Shown in pieces: positions 1 through 7,841 of a DNA stretch of 26,304 nucleotides. The notes under the pieces were generated by a model. That model did no database searches and was not told the DNA's origin. It worked only from the letters and a program-made list of their open reading frames with translations. Position numbers and translations under genes: made by a program. How positions within the stretch are numbered: the first letter of the stretch is position 1; each line of letters begins with the position of its first letter. This stretch comes from CAZWVR01 sp964637235 (GTDB lineage: Bacteria > Bacteroidota > Bacteroidia > Bacteroidales > S143-33), in assembly GCA_964637235.1 (NCBI GenBank), contig CAZWVR010000026.1, positions 1 through 26,304 on the forward strand, written 5' to 3'.

Positions 1-95
1 CTCACAAAAGTAGCTCTTAGCTTTGCCAAGCCGAATACAAGCGGAGCACCCGACCGCCGTAGCGGAGGTTTTTGTGACGGCGGCGGGAACGCCCT
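1..95. repeat. Right end of a GC-rich palindromic intergenic element (partial)
   Basis: Positions 1-100 hold 56 G or C by hand count, against roughly 30% in the neighbouring genes, and the stretch extends off the left edge. It contains a perfect 7-bp inverted repeat, CCGCCGT at 54-60 and ACGGCGG at 77-83, with a 16-nt loop. CCGAATACAAG at 31-41 is also present, in the opposite orientation, in the GC-rich island at 20991-21236; CCGACC (50-55) and GCCGTAG (56-62) also occur close to that 11-mer in both places. I infer an interspersed repeat family. It carries no recognisable gene, tRNA or known ncRNA signature. A TAGCTTTG match to the -7 element lies at 18-25 and may be chance. Confidence 0.55.
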
Positions 96-138
96 AAAAA
101 ATATTATATCAATCCCTTTTATTCACGTTGAAAATTCT

Positions 139-146
139 TAATTTTG
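139..146 (+). promoter_or_regulatory. Bacteroidetes -7 element TAATTTTG upstream of rlmD
   Basis: The octamer fits the Bacteroidetes consensus TAnnTTTG and ends 14 nt before the ATG at 161. No clear -33 TTG lies at the usual distance. If it is used, the mRNA leader would be under about 10 nt, and the in-frame TTG at 128 would lie upstream of transcription, which supports ATG 161 as the start. Confidence 0.5.
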
Positions 147-160
147 CAAAAACTTTTGCT

Positions 161-1561
161 ATGGCTAAAAGAAAAAAAAAGACTATTTTGAGAAATCTTA
201 CTATTGACGACTTTGCTGCTGAGGGCAAGAGTATTGCGCGTAAAGATGGTTTAGTAATCTTTGTCAGGAATGCCGTAGCAGGAGATGTTGTTGATGTATT
301 GATAACTAAGAAAAAGAAAGATTATTATGAAGGTGTGCCTATAAAATTTCATACTTATTCTAAACTCCGAACAGAGCCTAAATGTAAGCATTTCGGTATA
401 TGTGGAGGTTGTAAATGGCAGAATGTTTCTTATCAAGAACAGTTGAAATTTAAACATAAGCAAGTCGTTGAACAGATAAAACGCATAGGAAAAATAGAGC
501 CACGAGAGGTTTTGCCCATAATTGCTTCTGACCATATATTTTATTATCGCAATAAATTGGAATTTACTTTTTCCTCGCGTAGGTGGTTTGTTGAACAGTA
601 TGAATTTGAGAAAATTAAAACTTCTAAGGCTTTGGGATATCACGTACCTGGGATGTATGATAGGGTCTTGGATATAGAGGAATGTCTTTTACAGCAAGAG
701 CCTTCTAATAAAATACGCAATGAGCTAAAAAAATTTGCTATTGATAATAAGATATCTTTCTATGACAGTAGAACACATAAAGGCTTTTTGCGTAATCTTA
801 TAATTCGTAATAATACGCAAGGTGAGTTTATGGTCATAGTAATATTTGCCAGAGAGGAGCCGGAGCTGCAGGAGACAATTTTAGATTTTATAAAGCAGAC
901 TTTTTCGCAAGTTGTATCAATATATTACATTATCAATCCTAAGCTTAATGATAGTTATGCAGATTTAGAAGCTCATCATTATTATGGTAAGAAGTTTTTA
1001 ATTGAAAATATTGATGATTTGCAGTTTCGCATAGGTGCAAAATCGTTTTTTCAAACTAATACATATCAGGCGAGGAAGTTATATGCAAAGGCTAAGGAAT
1101 TTGCTTCTATATCGCAAACAGATGTTGTATATGACTTATATACAGGGACAGGTACTATTGCTTTATATTTAGCTAAATCGGCTGCAAAGGTTATAGGAAT
1201 AGAAATTATACCAGATGCTGTATCTGATGCAATAGAAAATGCTAAATTGAACAATATTGAAAATGTTGAGTTTATAGTTGGAGATGTAAAGGATATACTT
1301 AGTGAAGAGTGGTTGAAAGCCTATCCACTTCCTGATGTTATAATGCTGGATCCACCCAGAGCAGGGGTTCATAAAGATGTTTTGAGAGTAATAAAAGAAA
1401 TAAAACCGAGTAGGATTGTTTATATTAGTTGCAATCCAGCTACCCAGGCAAGAGATATAAATATACTTTCTGATGAATATGTTTTGGAAAAGATACAGCC
1501 TGTTGATATGTTTCCACATACACATCATATAGAGAATATTGCTTTGTTAAAATTAAGATAA
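161..1561 (+). CDS. rlmD: 23S rRNA (uracil-C5)-methyltransferase, RlmD/RumA family
   Basis: SAM-dependent enzyme that methylates C5 of a 23S rRNA uridine (U1939 in E. coli for RlmD). The 466-residue product has an N-terminal TRAM-like RNA-binding region (about 1-60), a 4Fe-4S cysteine set C75, C81, C84 and C165, the FQTN motif at 297-300, a SAM-binding DLYTGTGT motif from about 315, the LDPPRAG motif, and the catalytic cysteine C404 in YISCNP. I chose ATG 161 over the in-frame TTG 128 because the -7 element lies between them and the N-terminus then reads MAKRKKKT. The stop codon shares one base with the next start (TAATG), so the two genes are probably co-transcribed. Family assignment is secure; which uridine is modified (RlmD, RlmC or dual RlmCD type) cannot be told from sequence. 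Confidence 0.93.
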   Translation: MAKRKKKTILRNLTIDDFAAEGKSIARKDGLVIFVRNAVAGDVVDVLITKKKKDYYEGVPIKFHTYSKLRTEPKCKHFGICGGCKWQNVSYQEQLKFKHKQVVEQIKRIGKIEPREVLPIIASDHIFYYRNKLEFTFSSRRWFVEQYEFEKIKTSKALGYHVPGMYDRVLDIEECLLQQEPSNKIRNELKKFAIDNKISFYDSRTHKGFLRNLIIRNNTQGEFMVIVIFAREEPELQETILDFIKQTFSQVVSIYYIINPKLNDSYADLEAHHYYGKKFLIENIDDLQFRIGAKSFFQTNTYQARKLYAKAKEFASISQTDVVYDLYTGTGTIALYLAKSAAKVIGIEIIPDAVSDAIENAKLNNIENVEFIVGDVKDILSEEWLKAYPLPDVIMLDPPRAGVHKDVLRVIKEIKPSRIVYISCNPATQARDINILSDEYVLEKIQPVDMFPHTHHIENIALLKLR

Positions 1562-2493
1562 TGAAGGTAATAATAGCAGATTTAATACACCCTGTAATAG
1601 TTGAACGTTTATCTGAAAAAGGATTTATTTGTAGGTATTTGCCTGATATTACACCTGCGGAGCTTATAAAGGTTTTGCCTGAATATCAGGGAATAATATT
1701 GCGTAGTAAAATAAAACTTACCTCTGAATTACTGCATAAAAATCGGCAGTTAAAGTTTATAGGTCGTGTAGGTTCTGGACTGGAAAATATAGACATAGAA
1801 GCTGCGAAAAAGTTAGGCATAGTGGTATTTAATTCACCGGAAGGGAGTAGAACAGCAGTAGGTGAGCATACAGTTGGTCTTATTTTATCTTTATTGCATA
1901 ATATTTGTCTGTCTGATATTCAGGTTAAAGACGGCATTTGGAAACGCGAGGAAAACAGAGGAGTTGAATTGGAAAATAAAACGGTTGGTATAATAGGCTA
2001 TGGTAATATGGGATCAGCAGTGGCTCGTAGATTATACTCTTTTGGTTGCAATGTAATTGCTTATGATAAATATAAAACAGGCTATTCAGATAAATATGTT
2101 AGAGAGGTTTCTCTTAATGAGATTTTTGAGCATTCTGATATTGTTAGTTTACATATCCCTTTAACTGAGGAAACTGAGTATTGGGTAGATAAAAATTTTT
2201 TTAATTCGTTTGCTAAATCAATATATTTTGTTAATACTTCTCGGGGGAAAATTCTTAAAACATCTGATTTATTAAATGCTATAAAGGAAGGGAAAGTATT
2301 GGCAGCTGCTTTGGACGTGTTGGAATATGAAAGTTATAATTTTCAGTTTAGTGTAGAAAAACAGTCTGAATTTCAGGCTCTTAAAGATTGTAAGAAAATT
2401 ATACTTACTCCACACATAGCAGGATTGACCCGTGAAAGTTATTATAAATTATCATTGGTAATGGCGCAAAAGGTGTTGAAGTATTTTGCGTAA
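1561..2493 (+). CDS. D-isomer-specific 2-hydroxyacid dehydrogenase (phosphoglycerate dehydrogenase-like)
   Basis: NAD-dependent oxidoreductase of the D-2-hydroxyacid dehydrogenase family, 310 residues, single catalytic unit without an ACT domain. Visible are the Rossmann motif G146-x-G148-x2-G151, an acidic residue suited to NAD (D169), and the catalytic triad R228 (NTSRG), E257 and H285 (TPHIAG). The R-to-E spacing of 29 equals that in E. coli SerA (R240/E269). The VGSGLENID and GEHTVGLIL segments resemble phosphoglycerate dehydrogenases, so the first step of serine synthesis is plausible, but serC is not nearby and the substrate remains open. It starts on the last base of the rlmD stop codon, with no Shine-Dalgarno sequence, and converges on wecE with only 20 bp between stops. 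Confidence 0.88.
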   Translation: MKVIIADLIHPVIVERLSEKGFICRYLPDITPAELIKVLPEYQGIILRSKIKLTSELLHKNRQLKFIGRVGSGLENIDIEAAKKLGIVVFNSPEGSRTAVGEHTVGLILSLLHNICLSDIQVKDGIWKREENRGVELENKTVGIIGYGNMGSAVARRLYSFGCNVIAYDKYKTGYSDKYVREVSLNEIFEHSDIVSLHIPLTEETEYWVDKNFFNSFAKSIYFVNTSRGKILKTSDLLNAIKEGKVLAAALDVLEYESYNFQFSVEKQSEFQALKDCKKIILTPHIAGLTRESYYKLSLVMAQKVLKYFA

Positions 2494-2513
2494 TTAAGTA
2501 AGTCTAAACGCTT

Positions 2514-3740
2514 TTAGTTAAAGAAATTGTATATTTTTTCACAAATAAAGTCAATTTCGTCAAAAGTTAGTTCATAGAACATAGGGAGTCGTATTATAGT
2601 TTGGCTAAAACGCACGGCATTTGGTAGTTCTCTATTATCGTGTTTATTGCGATAGAAAGGGGATAAGTGTAAGGGCAAATAATGGAATACAGCGAGGATA
2701 CCTTGTTTTTTTAGATATGCAATTAGTGCATCTCTTATTGTTTGATTTTCGGTAGTTATGTAGAAAATATGGCCATTATTAGAAGCATATTCTGGTATAA
2801 TAGGTAGTTTTATAAATCCTTTATTTTCAAGTGGTTTGAGATTATGATAGTATCTTTCCCATAGTTTTATACGCCGATTTTGAATTTTATCCAGTTCTTC
2901 GAGTTGAGCATAAAGGAAAGCAGCAATAATCTCAGAAGGTAAATAAGATGAGCCAATATCTACCCAGTTATATTTTTTTACTTCCCCTCTGAAAAAAGCT
3001 GCTCTATTAGTTCCTTTTTCCCATATTATTTCAGCTCTTTGCGAGAATTTAGTATTATTGACAACTAATAAGCCGCCTTCACCTGCAATAATATTTTTTG
3101 TTTCGTGAAAAGAGAATGCAGCCATATCTCCAAAACTGCCTAAGGGTTTACCTTTATAAAAAGATTCTATGGCTTGGGCAGCGTCTTCTACTACGTATAA
3201 GTTATATTTTTTAGCTATTTTTAAGATTTTATCCATATCGCAGGCGATACCACCGTAATGCACTGGTACTATGGCTTTTGTTTTTTCAGTGATAAGTTCC
3301 TCTATCTTATTTGCGTCTATATTGGGATGGTTTTTATAGCTATCTGCAAATACAATTTTAGCTCCTCGTAGAACAAAGGCATTTGCTGTTGATACAAATG
3401 TAAAAGATGGTATAATAATTTCATCGCCAGGTTTTATATCTAATAAAAGTCCTGACATTTCCAGTGCATCAGTACAACTTGTAGTGAGTAATACTTGTGG
3501 AAAGTTATATCGTTTTTTAAAAAAGTCATGGCAAAGTTGTGTATATTTCCCATTGCCGGATATTTTTGCCTCTTTATATACGGCCATATACATATAATGC
3601 GTCTCTTTTCCTGTTAAAAATGGCTTATTGAAAGGAATAATGATATCATTAGTAAGCTTTTGCTTTTTTTTATCTTCAAGATATTTACTAACAAATAGAC
3701 TTAAAAATTTTTCGTATAACCAGCGAAGTCGTTTTCTCAT
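2514..3740 (-). CDS. wecE: dTDP-4-amino-4,6-dideoxygalactose transaminase (WecE/RffA type)
   Basis: PLP-dependent sugar aminotransferase of the DegT/DnrJ/EryC1/StrS family, making an amino-deoxysugar nucleotide for surface glycans. The product is 408 residues. The PLP lysine is K215 in FHETKN, a motif characteristic of WecE/RffA, and D186 in VVEDAAQ contacts the cofactor nitrogen. Segments such as PSFTFVSTANAFVLRGAKIV, KGTNR..FFRG and DIGSSYL closely follow E. coli RffA as I recall it. Relative to that enzyme there is an N-terminal extension of about 33 residues, basic and aromatic (RKRLRWLYEKF...). The start is supported by a TAAGTTTG element 14 nt upstream and by the absence of another Met before residue 50. 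It follows wbqC on the same strand after 48 bp. No dTDP-glucose synthesis genes are in the window. Confidence 0.9.
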   Translation of the reverse strand: MRKRLRWLYEKFLSLFVSKYLEDKKKQKLTNDIIIPFNKPFLTGKETHYMYMAVYKEAKISGNGKYTQLCHDFFKKRYNFPQVLLTTSCTDALEMSGLLLDIKPGDEIIIPSFTFVSTANAFVLRGAKIVFADSYKNHPNIDANKIEELITEKTKAIVPVHYGGIACDMDKILKIAKKYNLYVVEDAAQAIESFYKGKPLGSFGDMAAFSFHETKNIIAGEGGLLVVNNTKFSQRAEIIWEKGTNRAAFFRGEVKKYNWVDIGSSYLPSEIIAAFLYAQLEELDKIQNRRIKLWERYYHNLKPLENKGFIKLPIIPEYASNNGHIFYITTENQTIRDALIAYLKKQGILAVFHYLPLHLSPFYRNKHDNRELPNAVRFSQTIIRLPMFYELTFDEIDFICEKIYNFFN

Positions 3741-3754
3741 AAGAATCTTTTTTA

Positions 3755-3762
3755 CAAACTTA
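3755..3762 (-). promoter_or_regulatory. -7 element TAAGTTTG for wecE
   Basis: On the minus strand this octamer fits TAnnTTTG and ends 14 nt before the wecE ATG at 3740. No good -33 TTG is seen. It suggests wecE can be transcribed separately from the preceding wbqC-like gene. Confidence 0.45.
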
Positions 3763-3788
3763 TAATTTTAGATATAAAAAGAAAATCT

Positions 3789-4493
3789 TTAATCTTTTTG
3801 ACTAAAGGTTTTCATATATTTTGGGGCGTTTTTTCCTGTGTTAAAAATTAAATCAATAATGCTCACATTATGGATAAAAGGTGGTGAAAATAATTGCTTA
3901 TATTCTGTATAATTTTGATAATCAAACCATTCTATACTAATATTTTCTTGTTTAAAAAGGTTGATATCTAAATAATTTTTTGCCGAAGGACCAGATACAT
4001 AAACTTGTGCATTTAGTTGTTTACAGATGTTGAGTAATTTTTCGGATTTGTTTCCTTTTATTTCGAATTCCCACGACCATCGTATGGGTGTAGTAATACC
4101 CAAGATTTTATTTATGGCTGTTATAAATTTATAGTTTATTAAGCTCAAATATTCAGGCATTTTATCCAAATATAATTGTTCAAAAATTTCCCGATATTCA
4201 TTAAAATATGGGGCTTTTGCGTAAAAAAAAGTTATGGTTTTCCAGTGTTTTTTATTCCAGTCTTTGTCAGCAATTTTAGCTTCTTTTATCTTTTGGTAAT
4301 ATTTTCCTTTGACTTCTATGGGTATTGTAAGCCAAAGAGTGCCATCGGGTACTTTTATTTTATTTCTATTACGCCAATCTCTTTTTGTATATTGGGCATC
4401 GTCGTATAATACAAATGTATCAACATAGTTGATTATGTCAAAATAGCCTTTCCATGGAATATAATTGGACTGAATTATAGCAATTTTTTTCAT
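3789..4493 (-). CDS. WbqC-like family protein
   Basis: A 234-residue member of the WbqC-like family, found in O-antigen and other surface-polysaccharide loci. Its biochemical role is, to my knowledge, unsettled. The family pattern is clear: an N-terminal IAIIQSNYIPWKGYFDII, then the YDDAQYTKRDWRNRNKIK segment, then SGPSAKNYLD, and a C-terminal SIIDLIFNTG. I set the start at ATG 4493 (MKKIAII) rather than the in-frame ATG at 4577, because the extra 28 residues are unlike the family and because a TATTTTTG promoter element (4516-4523) lies between the two. It precedes wecE on the same strand, so both probably serve the same amino-sugar-containing glycan. Confidence 0.85.
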   Translation of the reverse strand: MKKIAIIQSNYIPWKGYFDIINYVDTFVLYDDAQYTKRDWRNRNKIKVPDGTLWLTIPIEVKGKYYQKIKEAKIADKDWNKKHWKTITFFYAKAPYFNEYREIFEQLYLDKMPEYLSLINYKFITAINKILGITTPIRWSWEFEIKGNKSEKLLNICKQLNAQVYVSGPSAKNYLDINLFKQENISIEWFDYQNYTEYKQLFSPPFIHNVSIIDLIFNTGKNAPKYMKTFSQKD

Positions 4494-4734
4494 ATTCTTA
4501 TGTGCAATTTTTTTGCAAAAATAAGATAATAGTTTAAAGATAACTATTTTTATGTTTTTGTTGCTCAGTATGAACACATTTTATGAGTTTTATTATGGAG
4601 TTTTTTTTTATAATTTTTTAGAGAATGAGATTTTAAAATGGTGTATGTTTTAATTTATATTAAAGCACTTATTAAAAAAGGTAAAAATAACTTGCTTTTT
4701 AAAAGTTTGGTTATTTTTGCAAAAATTTTTGGCT
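4494..4734. other. Divergent promoter region between wbqC-like gene and cysC
   Basis: This AT-rich gap of 241 bp separates divergent genes. It holds a minus-strand TATTTTTG element at 4516-4523 (22 nt before the wbqC-like ATG) and the cysC promoter at 4692-4719. The roughly 165 bp between them contains homopolymeric A and T runs but no ORF, tRNA or strong hairpin that I can see. Confidence 0.5.
4692..4719 (+). promoter_or_regulatory. Bipartite Bacteroidetes promoter for cysC
   Basis: TTG at 4692-4694 and TATTTTTG at 4712-4719, separated by 17 nt, match the -33/-7 arrangement of Bacteroidetes primary promoters. The -7 element ends 15 nt before ATG 4735, which decides that start against the in-frame ATG 4717 lying inside the element. 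Confidence 0.6.
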
Positions 4735-5358
4735 ATGAGCCAGGAGCATATTTATCCTGTATTTGAAAGAATAATTGGTCGTAGACAAAAAGAGGCAATG
4801 CTACGGCAGCATTCTAAGGCTATTTGGTTAACAGGGCTTTCCGGTGCAGGTAAAACTACCTTAGGTGCTACTCTCGAAAAAGAGTTATATAAACGAGGAT
4901 ATCTCACTCAGGTTTTAGATGGCGATAATATAAGAAGTGGTATAAATAAAAATTTAAAATTTACAGAGGAAGATAGAAAAGAAAATATCAGGCGTATTGC
5001 TGAGGTCAATAAACTGTTTATAAATTGTGGTGTGATTACTATAAATTGTTTTATAAGTCCTACCGAAGAAATTCGTAAAATGGCAAAAGAAATTATTGGA
5101 GAAGATAACTTTATAGAGGTATATGTCAATGCACCATTAGAAGTTTGCGAACAAAGGGATACCAAAGGATTGTATAAAAAAGCCAGAAGAGGTGAAATAA
5201 AGAATTTTACAGGTATTGATGCTCCTTTTGAGCCACCTAAAAATCCTGATATTGAGGTTAGAACTGATTTATTAACAGTAGAAGAAGCTGTGAAAAAACT
5301 ATTGGATTATATCCTACCAAAAATTAAATACAAAGATGAGTTTCAAGATAAAGGCTAA
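4735..5358 (+). CDS. cysC: Adenylylsulfate (APS) kinase
   Basis: Phosphorylates adenosine 5'-phosphosulfate to PAPS (EC 2.7.1.25) in the cytoplasm. The 207-residue product has a P-loop GLSGAGKTT at 34-42, the LDGDNIR motif around 61-67, the FISP motif at 106-109 that carries the conserved serine of the family, and the KGLYKKARRGEIKNFTG lid segment followed by APFEPP. It is a stand-alone kinase without a fused sulfurylase. No cysD/cysN, sulfotransferase or PAPS reductase is in the window. The last 23 bases overlap the next gene, and a 4-bp overlap then leads into a GT39 glycosyltransferase, so this PAPS source may feed glycan modification rather than cysteine synthesis; that part is inference. 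Confidence 0.92.
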   Translation: MSQEHIYPVFERIIGRRQKEAMLRQHSKAIWLTGLSGAGKTTLGATLEKELYKRGYLTQVLDGDNIRSGINKNLKFTEEDRKENIRRIAEVNKLFINCGVITINCFISPTEEIRKMAKEIIGEDNFIEVYVNAPLEVCEQRDTKGLYKKARRGEIKNFTGIDAPFEPPKNPDIEVRTDLLTVEEAVKKLLDYILPKIKYKDEFQDKG

Positions 5359-5623
5359 ATATAAAAAAGGCAATCGTCTTATAGAGGGAGAACTAAATAT
5401 AGATGATGATTTTGTAAAATTTAAAAGTAATGATGGAGATTTTCAGTTAAATATTCCTATATACAGAATAGTCCAAACTGGTTATAGGCGTAAGCTATTC
5501 TCTTTTGAGCGTTATTTTTATTTTAAAACCTCAGATGGTGTGCCCAGTGTATTTTATGTTTCTAAACCTCGTAAGTGTATGAAGCAATTAGATAGCTTAG
5601 TATATTTTAAAAAAGTAAAATGA
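5336..5623 (+). CDS. Uncharacterised 95-residue protein
   Basis: I do not recognise the family. The product is small, basic and apparently rich in beta strands (KIKAKYKKGNRLIEGELNID, then a YRIVQTGYRRKLFSFERYFYF stretch), with a short C-terminal helix. That order resembles PH/GRAM-like domains, but only weakly. No signal peptide or membrane helix is visible. It overlaps the end of cysC by 23 bp, and its stop overlaps the start of the next gene (ATGA), so it is translated as the middle gene of a tightly packed three-gene operon. Its placement suggests a role linked to the flanking APS kinase or membrane glycosyltransferase. Confidence 0.7.
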   Translation: MSFKIKAKYKKGNRLIEGELNIDDDFVKFKSNDGDFQLNIPIYRIVQTGYRRKLFSFERYFYFKTSDGVPSVFYVSKPRKCMKQLDSLVYFKKVK

Positions 5624-7233
5624 ATAATAAACGGCTGAATATTTTTATAGTTCTATTTTTTTCAATTTATGCTTTTGTTTTGTTTTATAATAATGGAACA
5701 ATATCCTTATGGGATCAAGATGAAGCTGCTTATGCTGCTTTTGGAAAACAAATGCTCTATTCTCGTGATTATTTAATACCTCATTATGTATGGTCGAAAA
5801 TTCATAGAAAGCCCCCATTACATTTTTGGCTTATAGCTTTATCTTATCGTATTTTCGGGGTTAATGAATTTGCTGTTCGTTTTTGGACCTCTATTTCCAT
5901 TTTATTGAGTGTACTTATAATTTTCCTTTCTGTAAGAAAACTTTTTGATAAGAAAACTGCTTTTTTTTCATCAATAATTTTTGCTACGAACTTTTTTGTC
6001 ATTTTGTTAGCTAAAATAGCTCTTACAGATGCTTTGTTATTGTTGTTTTATAGTATAACTGGATTTAGTCTGATTTTTTTTATAGGGACACAAAAAAAAT
6101 TGTATCTATTATTTTTTTGGACGGCAATAGCATTGGCTCTTTTGGTTAAGGGACCACCTATCGTGATTTTTGCAGGTATGTTTTTTATTTTGGGATTGAT
6201 CTTTTTAAATGAAAGAAAATATGTTTTTAAACTGCATCCGTGGATTTATGGTATTTTGGCTTTAATGCCATTATTTTGGTGGGGGTATATGGCTTGGCAG
6301 GCAGATAATGGTAAATTTATTCGCTGGTTGATTGATTGGTATATTTTGAAAAGAGTTAATAGTTATGTCTTAGGACAAACAGGACCTCCAGGATATTATT
6401 TGTTAACATTTGTAGTTTTTTTCCTTCCATTTTTCCCATTTTTATTTGATGTTTTTAAAAATTCTTTTGTATCCTTGAAAAATAAGGAGCAACCATATAT
6501 ATTTTTTGCGCTTTGGCTCATTTCTGGCTGGTTTATCTATGAGTTCCTAAAAAGTAAATTGCCTTCTTATGCTATTGCAGCATATCCTGCTATTTCTGTA
6601 ATGATTGCAGTTGAAATAAATAAATTACTCTCAGAAGGTAAAATAAATTTACCTCTAAAAATTGGTCAGATTGTTAAAAATTTGATACTTTTTTTATTTG
6701 TTATACTATTTTTTTATTATAAAAATCTTTATTCTCTTTCGTTCGCATTTGGTTTATTCTTTTTGTTATGGCTTATTCTTAGTATAGCTGAAAGTTTATT
6801 TTTGTTTTTCGGGCATAAGGGAAAATATATAACTTCATTATTTACAGAAGCCATTGTAATTTCTTTTGTGGCATTCATATTTCTTTATCCGAAGGTGGAT
6901 AAAATGAAAAATGCTCCTAAACGGACTGCTATTTATATCAAAGAGGTAAAAGACGATGCCAAAGCAGTTGTAATAGAAAATGACTTTGGCAGACCTCCTT
7001 CATTGCCATTTTATATTGAAACTATTAGTAAACTTCCTTATAAGGTTGAGCATCAGTGTGATAGTATAGTCAAATTGTATAATTCCGAAGAGAAATACAT
7101 TTTTATTTTGGATAGTTTATGTTTTGAGAAATTAAAGGATAGTATAATTATAACTAATTATAAATCAATAAGTTCTTATAGTCCGGATAGAAAAGGGCAA
7201 AGAAATTATATTATTGTGAGAAATTTTAAATAA
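5620..7233 (+). CDS. ArnT/PMT-like membrane glycosyltransferase (GT39/GT83 type)
   Basis: Polytopic inner-membrane protein of 537 residues, predicted to transfer a sugar from a polyprenyl-phosphate donor to lipid or protein on the periplasmic side. After the first membrane helix (about 7-25) comes the acidic catalytic-loop motif WDQDEAAYAAFG (D32, D34, E35), then KPPLHFW (from 64), both typical of ArnT and protein O-mannosyltransferases. Roughly ten further hydrophobic segments reach residue ~430, followed by a soluble C-terminal domain of about 100 residues. The acceptor and donor cannot be inferred. The start overlaps the preceding stop by 4 bp (ATGA), indicating translational coupling with the 95-residue protein and cysC. 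Confidence 0.88.
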   Translation: MNNKRLNIFIVLFFSIYAFVLFYNNGTISLWDQDEAAYAAFGKQMLYSRDYLIPHYVWSKIHRKPPLHFWLIALSYRIFGVNEFAVRFWTSISILLSVLIIFLSVRKLFDKKTAFFSSIIFATNFFVILLAKIALTDALLLLFYSITGFSLIFFIGTQKKLYLLFFWTAIALALLVKGPPIVIFAGMFFILGLIFLNERKYVFKLHPWIYGILALMPLFWWGYMAWQADNGKFIRWLIDWYILKRVNSYVLGQTGPPGYYLLTFVVFFLPFFPFLFDVFKNSFVSLKNKEQPYIFFALWLISGWFIYEFLKSKLPSYAIAAYPAISVMIAVEINKLLSEGKINLPLKIGQIVKNLILFLFVILFFYYKNLYSLSFAFGLFFLLWLILSIAESLFLFFGHKGKYITSLFTEAIVISFVAFIFLYPKVDKMKNAPKRTAIYIKEVKDDAKAVVIENDFGRPPSLPFYIETISKLPYKVEHQCDSIVKLYNSEEKYIFILDSLCFEKLKDSIIITNYKSISSYSPDRKGQRNYIIVRNFK

Positions 7234-7238
7234 CTTTG
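7231..7238 (+). promoter_or_regulatory. -7 element TAACTTTG for tsaC-pdxA
   Basis: Fits TAnnTTTG, begins at the TAA stop codon of the glycosyltransferase gene and ends 12 nt before the tsaC ATG. A possible TTG lies at 7214-7216, 14 nt upstream, shorter than the usual spacing. Confidence 0.45.
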
Positions 7239-7250
7239 ACCTAAAAAAGA

Positions 7251-7829
7251 ATGCGACAAAGTCCTTTTCAAGTAGATATTATAAAAGCAATAGAAGTATT
7301 GCGTAATGGCGGAATAATTTTATATCCTACCGATACAATATGGGGTTTAGGAGCTGATGCGACCAATTGTAGTGCTGTGGAAAAGATTTTTAGCATAAAA
7401 CAAAGAGATAAATCTAAGTCTTTGATAATTTTTATAGATAATGAAGATAAGTTGTTTGACTATGTAGAGGAGGTTCCGCCTTTAACCTGGGAATTGTTAA
7501 AATATGCCGATAGTCCATTGACAATAGTTTTTCCAAAAGGTAAAAATGTGTGTTCATCTATTCTTGCAGAGGATGGTAGCATTGCCATCAGAATCCCAAA
7601 AGATGATTTTTCCCATAACTTAGTACGGAGTTTTGGTAAACCCATAATATCTACTTCTGCAAATTTTTCAGGTAAAATGCCGCCAGTTAATTTTTTAGAT
7701 ATAGATGAGGATTTGATAAAAAAAGTTGATTACGTTGTTAAATGGAAACAAAGTGATAGAAATAGAGCTAAACCTTCAAAGATAATAAAATTGGGATATA
7801 ATAATGAATTTAAAATAATTCGTCAATAA
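7251..7829 (+). CDS. tsaC: Threonylcarbamoyl-AMP synthase (Sua5/YciO/YrdC family)
   Basis: Makes threonylcarbamoyl-AMP from threonine, bicarbonate and ATP for the t6A37 modification of ANN-decoding tRNAs. The 192-residue protein is the single-domain TsaC form without a Sua5 C-terminal domain. It shows the PTDT motif at 26-29 followed by WGLGADA, the K50/R52 pair in IKQRDKSKSL, and STSAN at 134-138. The start follows a TAnnTTTG element by 12 nt. It is followed after 12 bp by pdxA on the same strand, a probable two-gene transcript. The paralogue YciO is a possible alternative, but the motif set favours TsaC. Confidence 0.9.
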   Translation: MRQSPFQVDIIKAIEVLRNGGIILYPTDTIWGLGADATNCSAVEKIFSIKQRDKSKSLIIFIDNEDKLFDYVEEVPPLTWELLKYADSPLTIVFPKGKNVCSSILAEDGSIAIRIPKDDFSHNLVRSFGKPIISTSANFSGKMPPVNFLDIDEDLIKKVDYVVKWKQSDRNRAKPSKIIKLGYNNEFKIIRQ

Positions 7830-7841
7830 AAAGCAAAAAAT

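Noticed and set aside
128..160. Upstream TTG start for rlmD
   Set aside because: The extra 11 residues are encoded across the -7 promoter element and ATG 161 gives the family-like N-terminus.
2504..2517. CTAAA-cgct-TTTAG hairpin as a terminator between convergent genes
   Set aside because: The 5-bp A/T-rich stem is too weak, has no T-tract, and overlaps the wecE stop codon.
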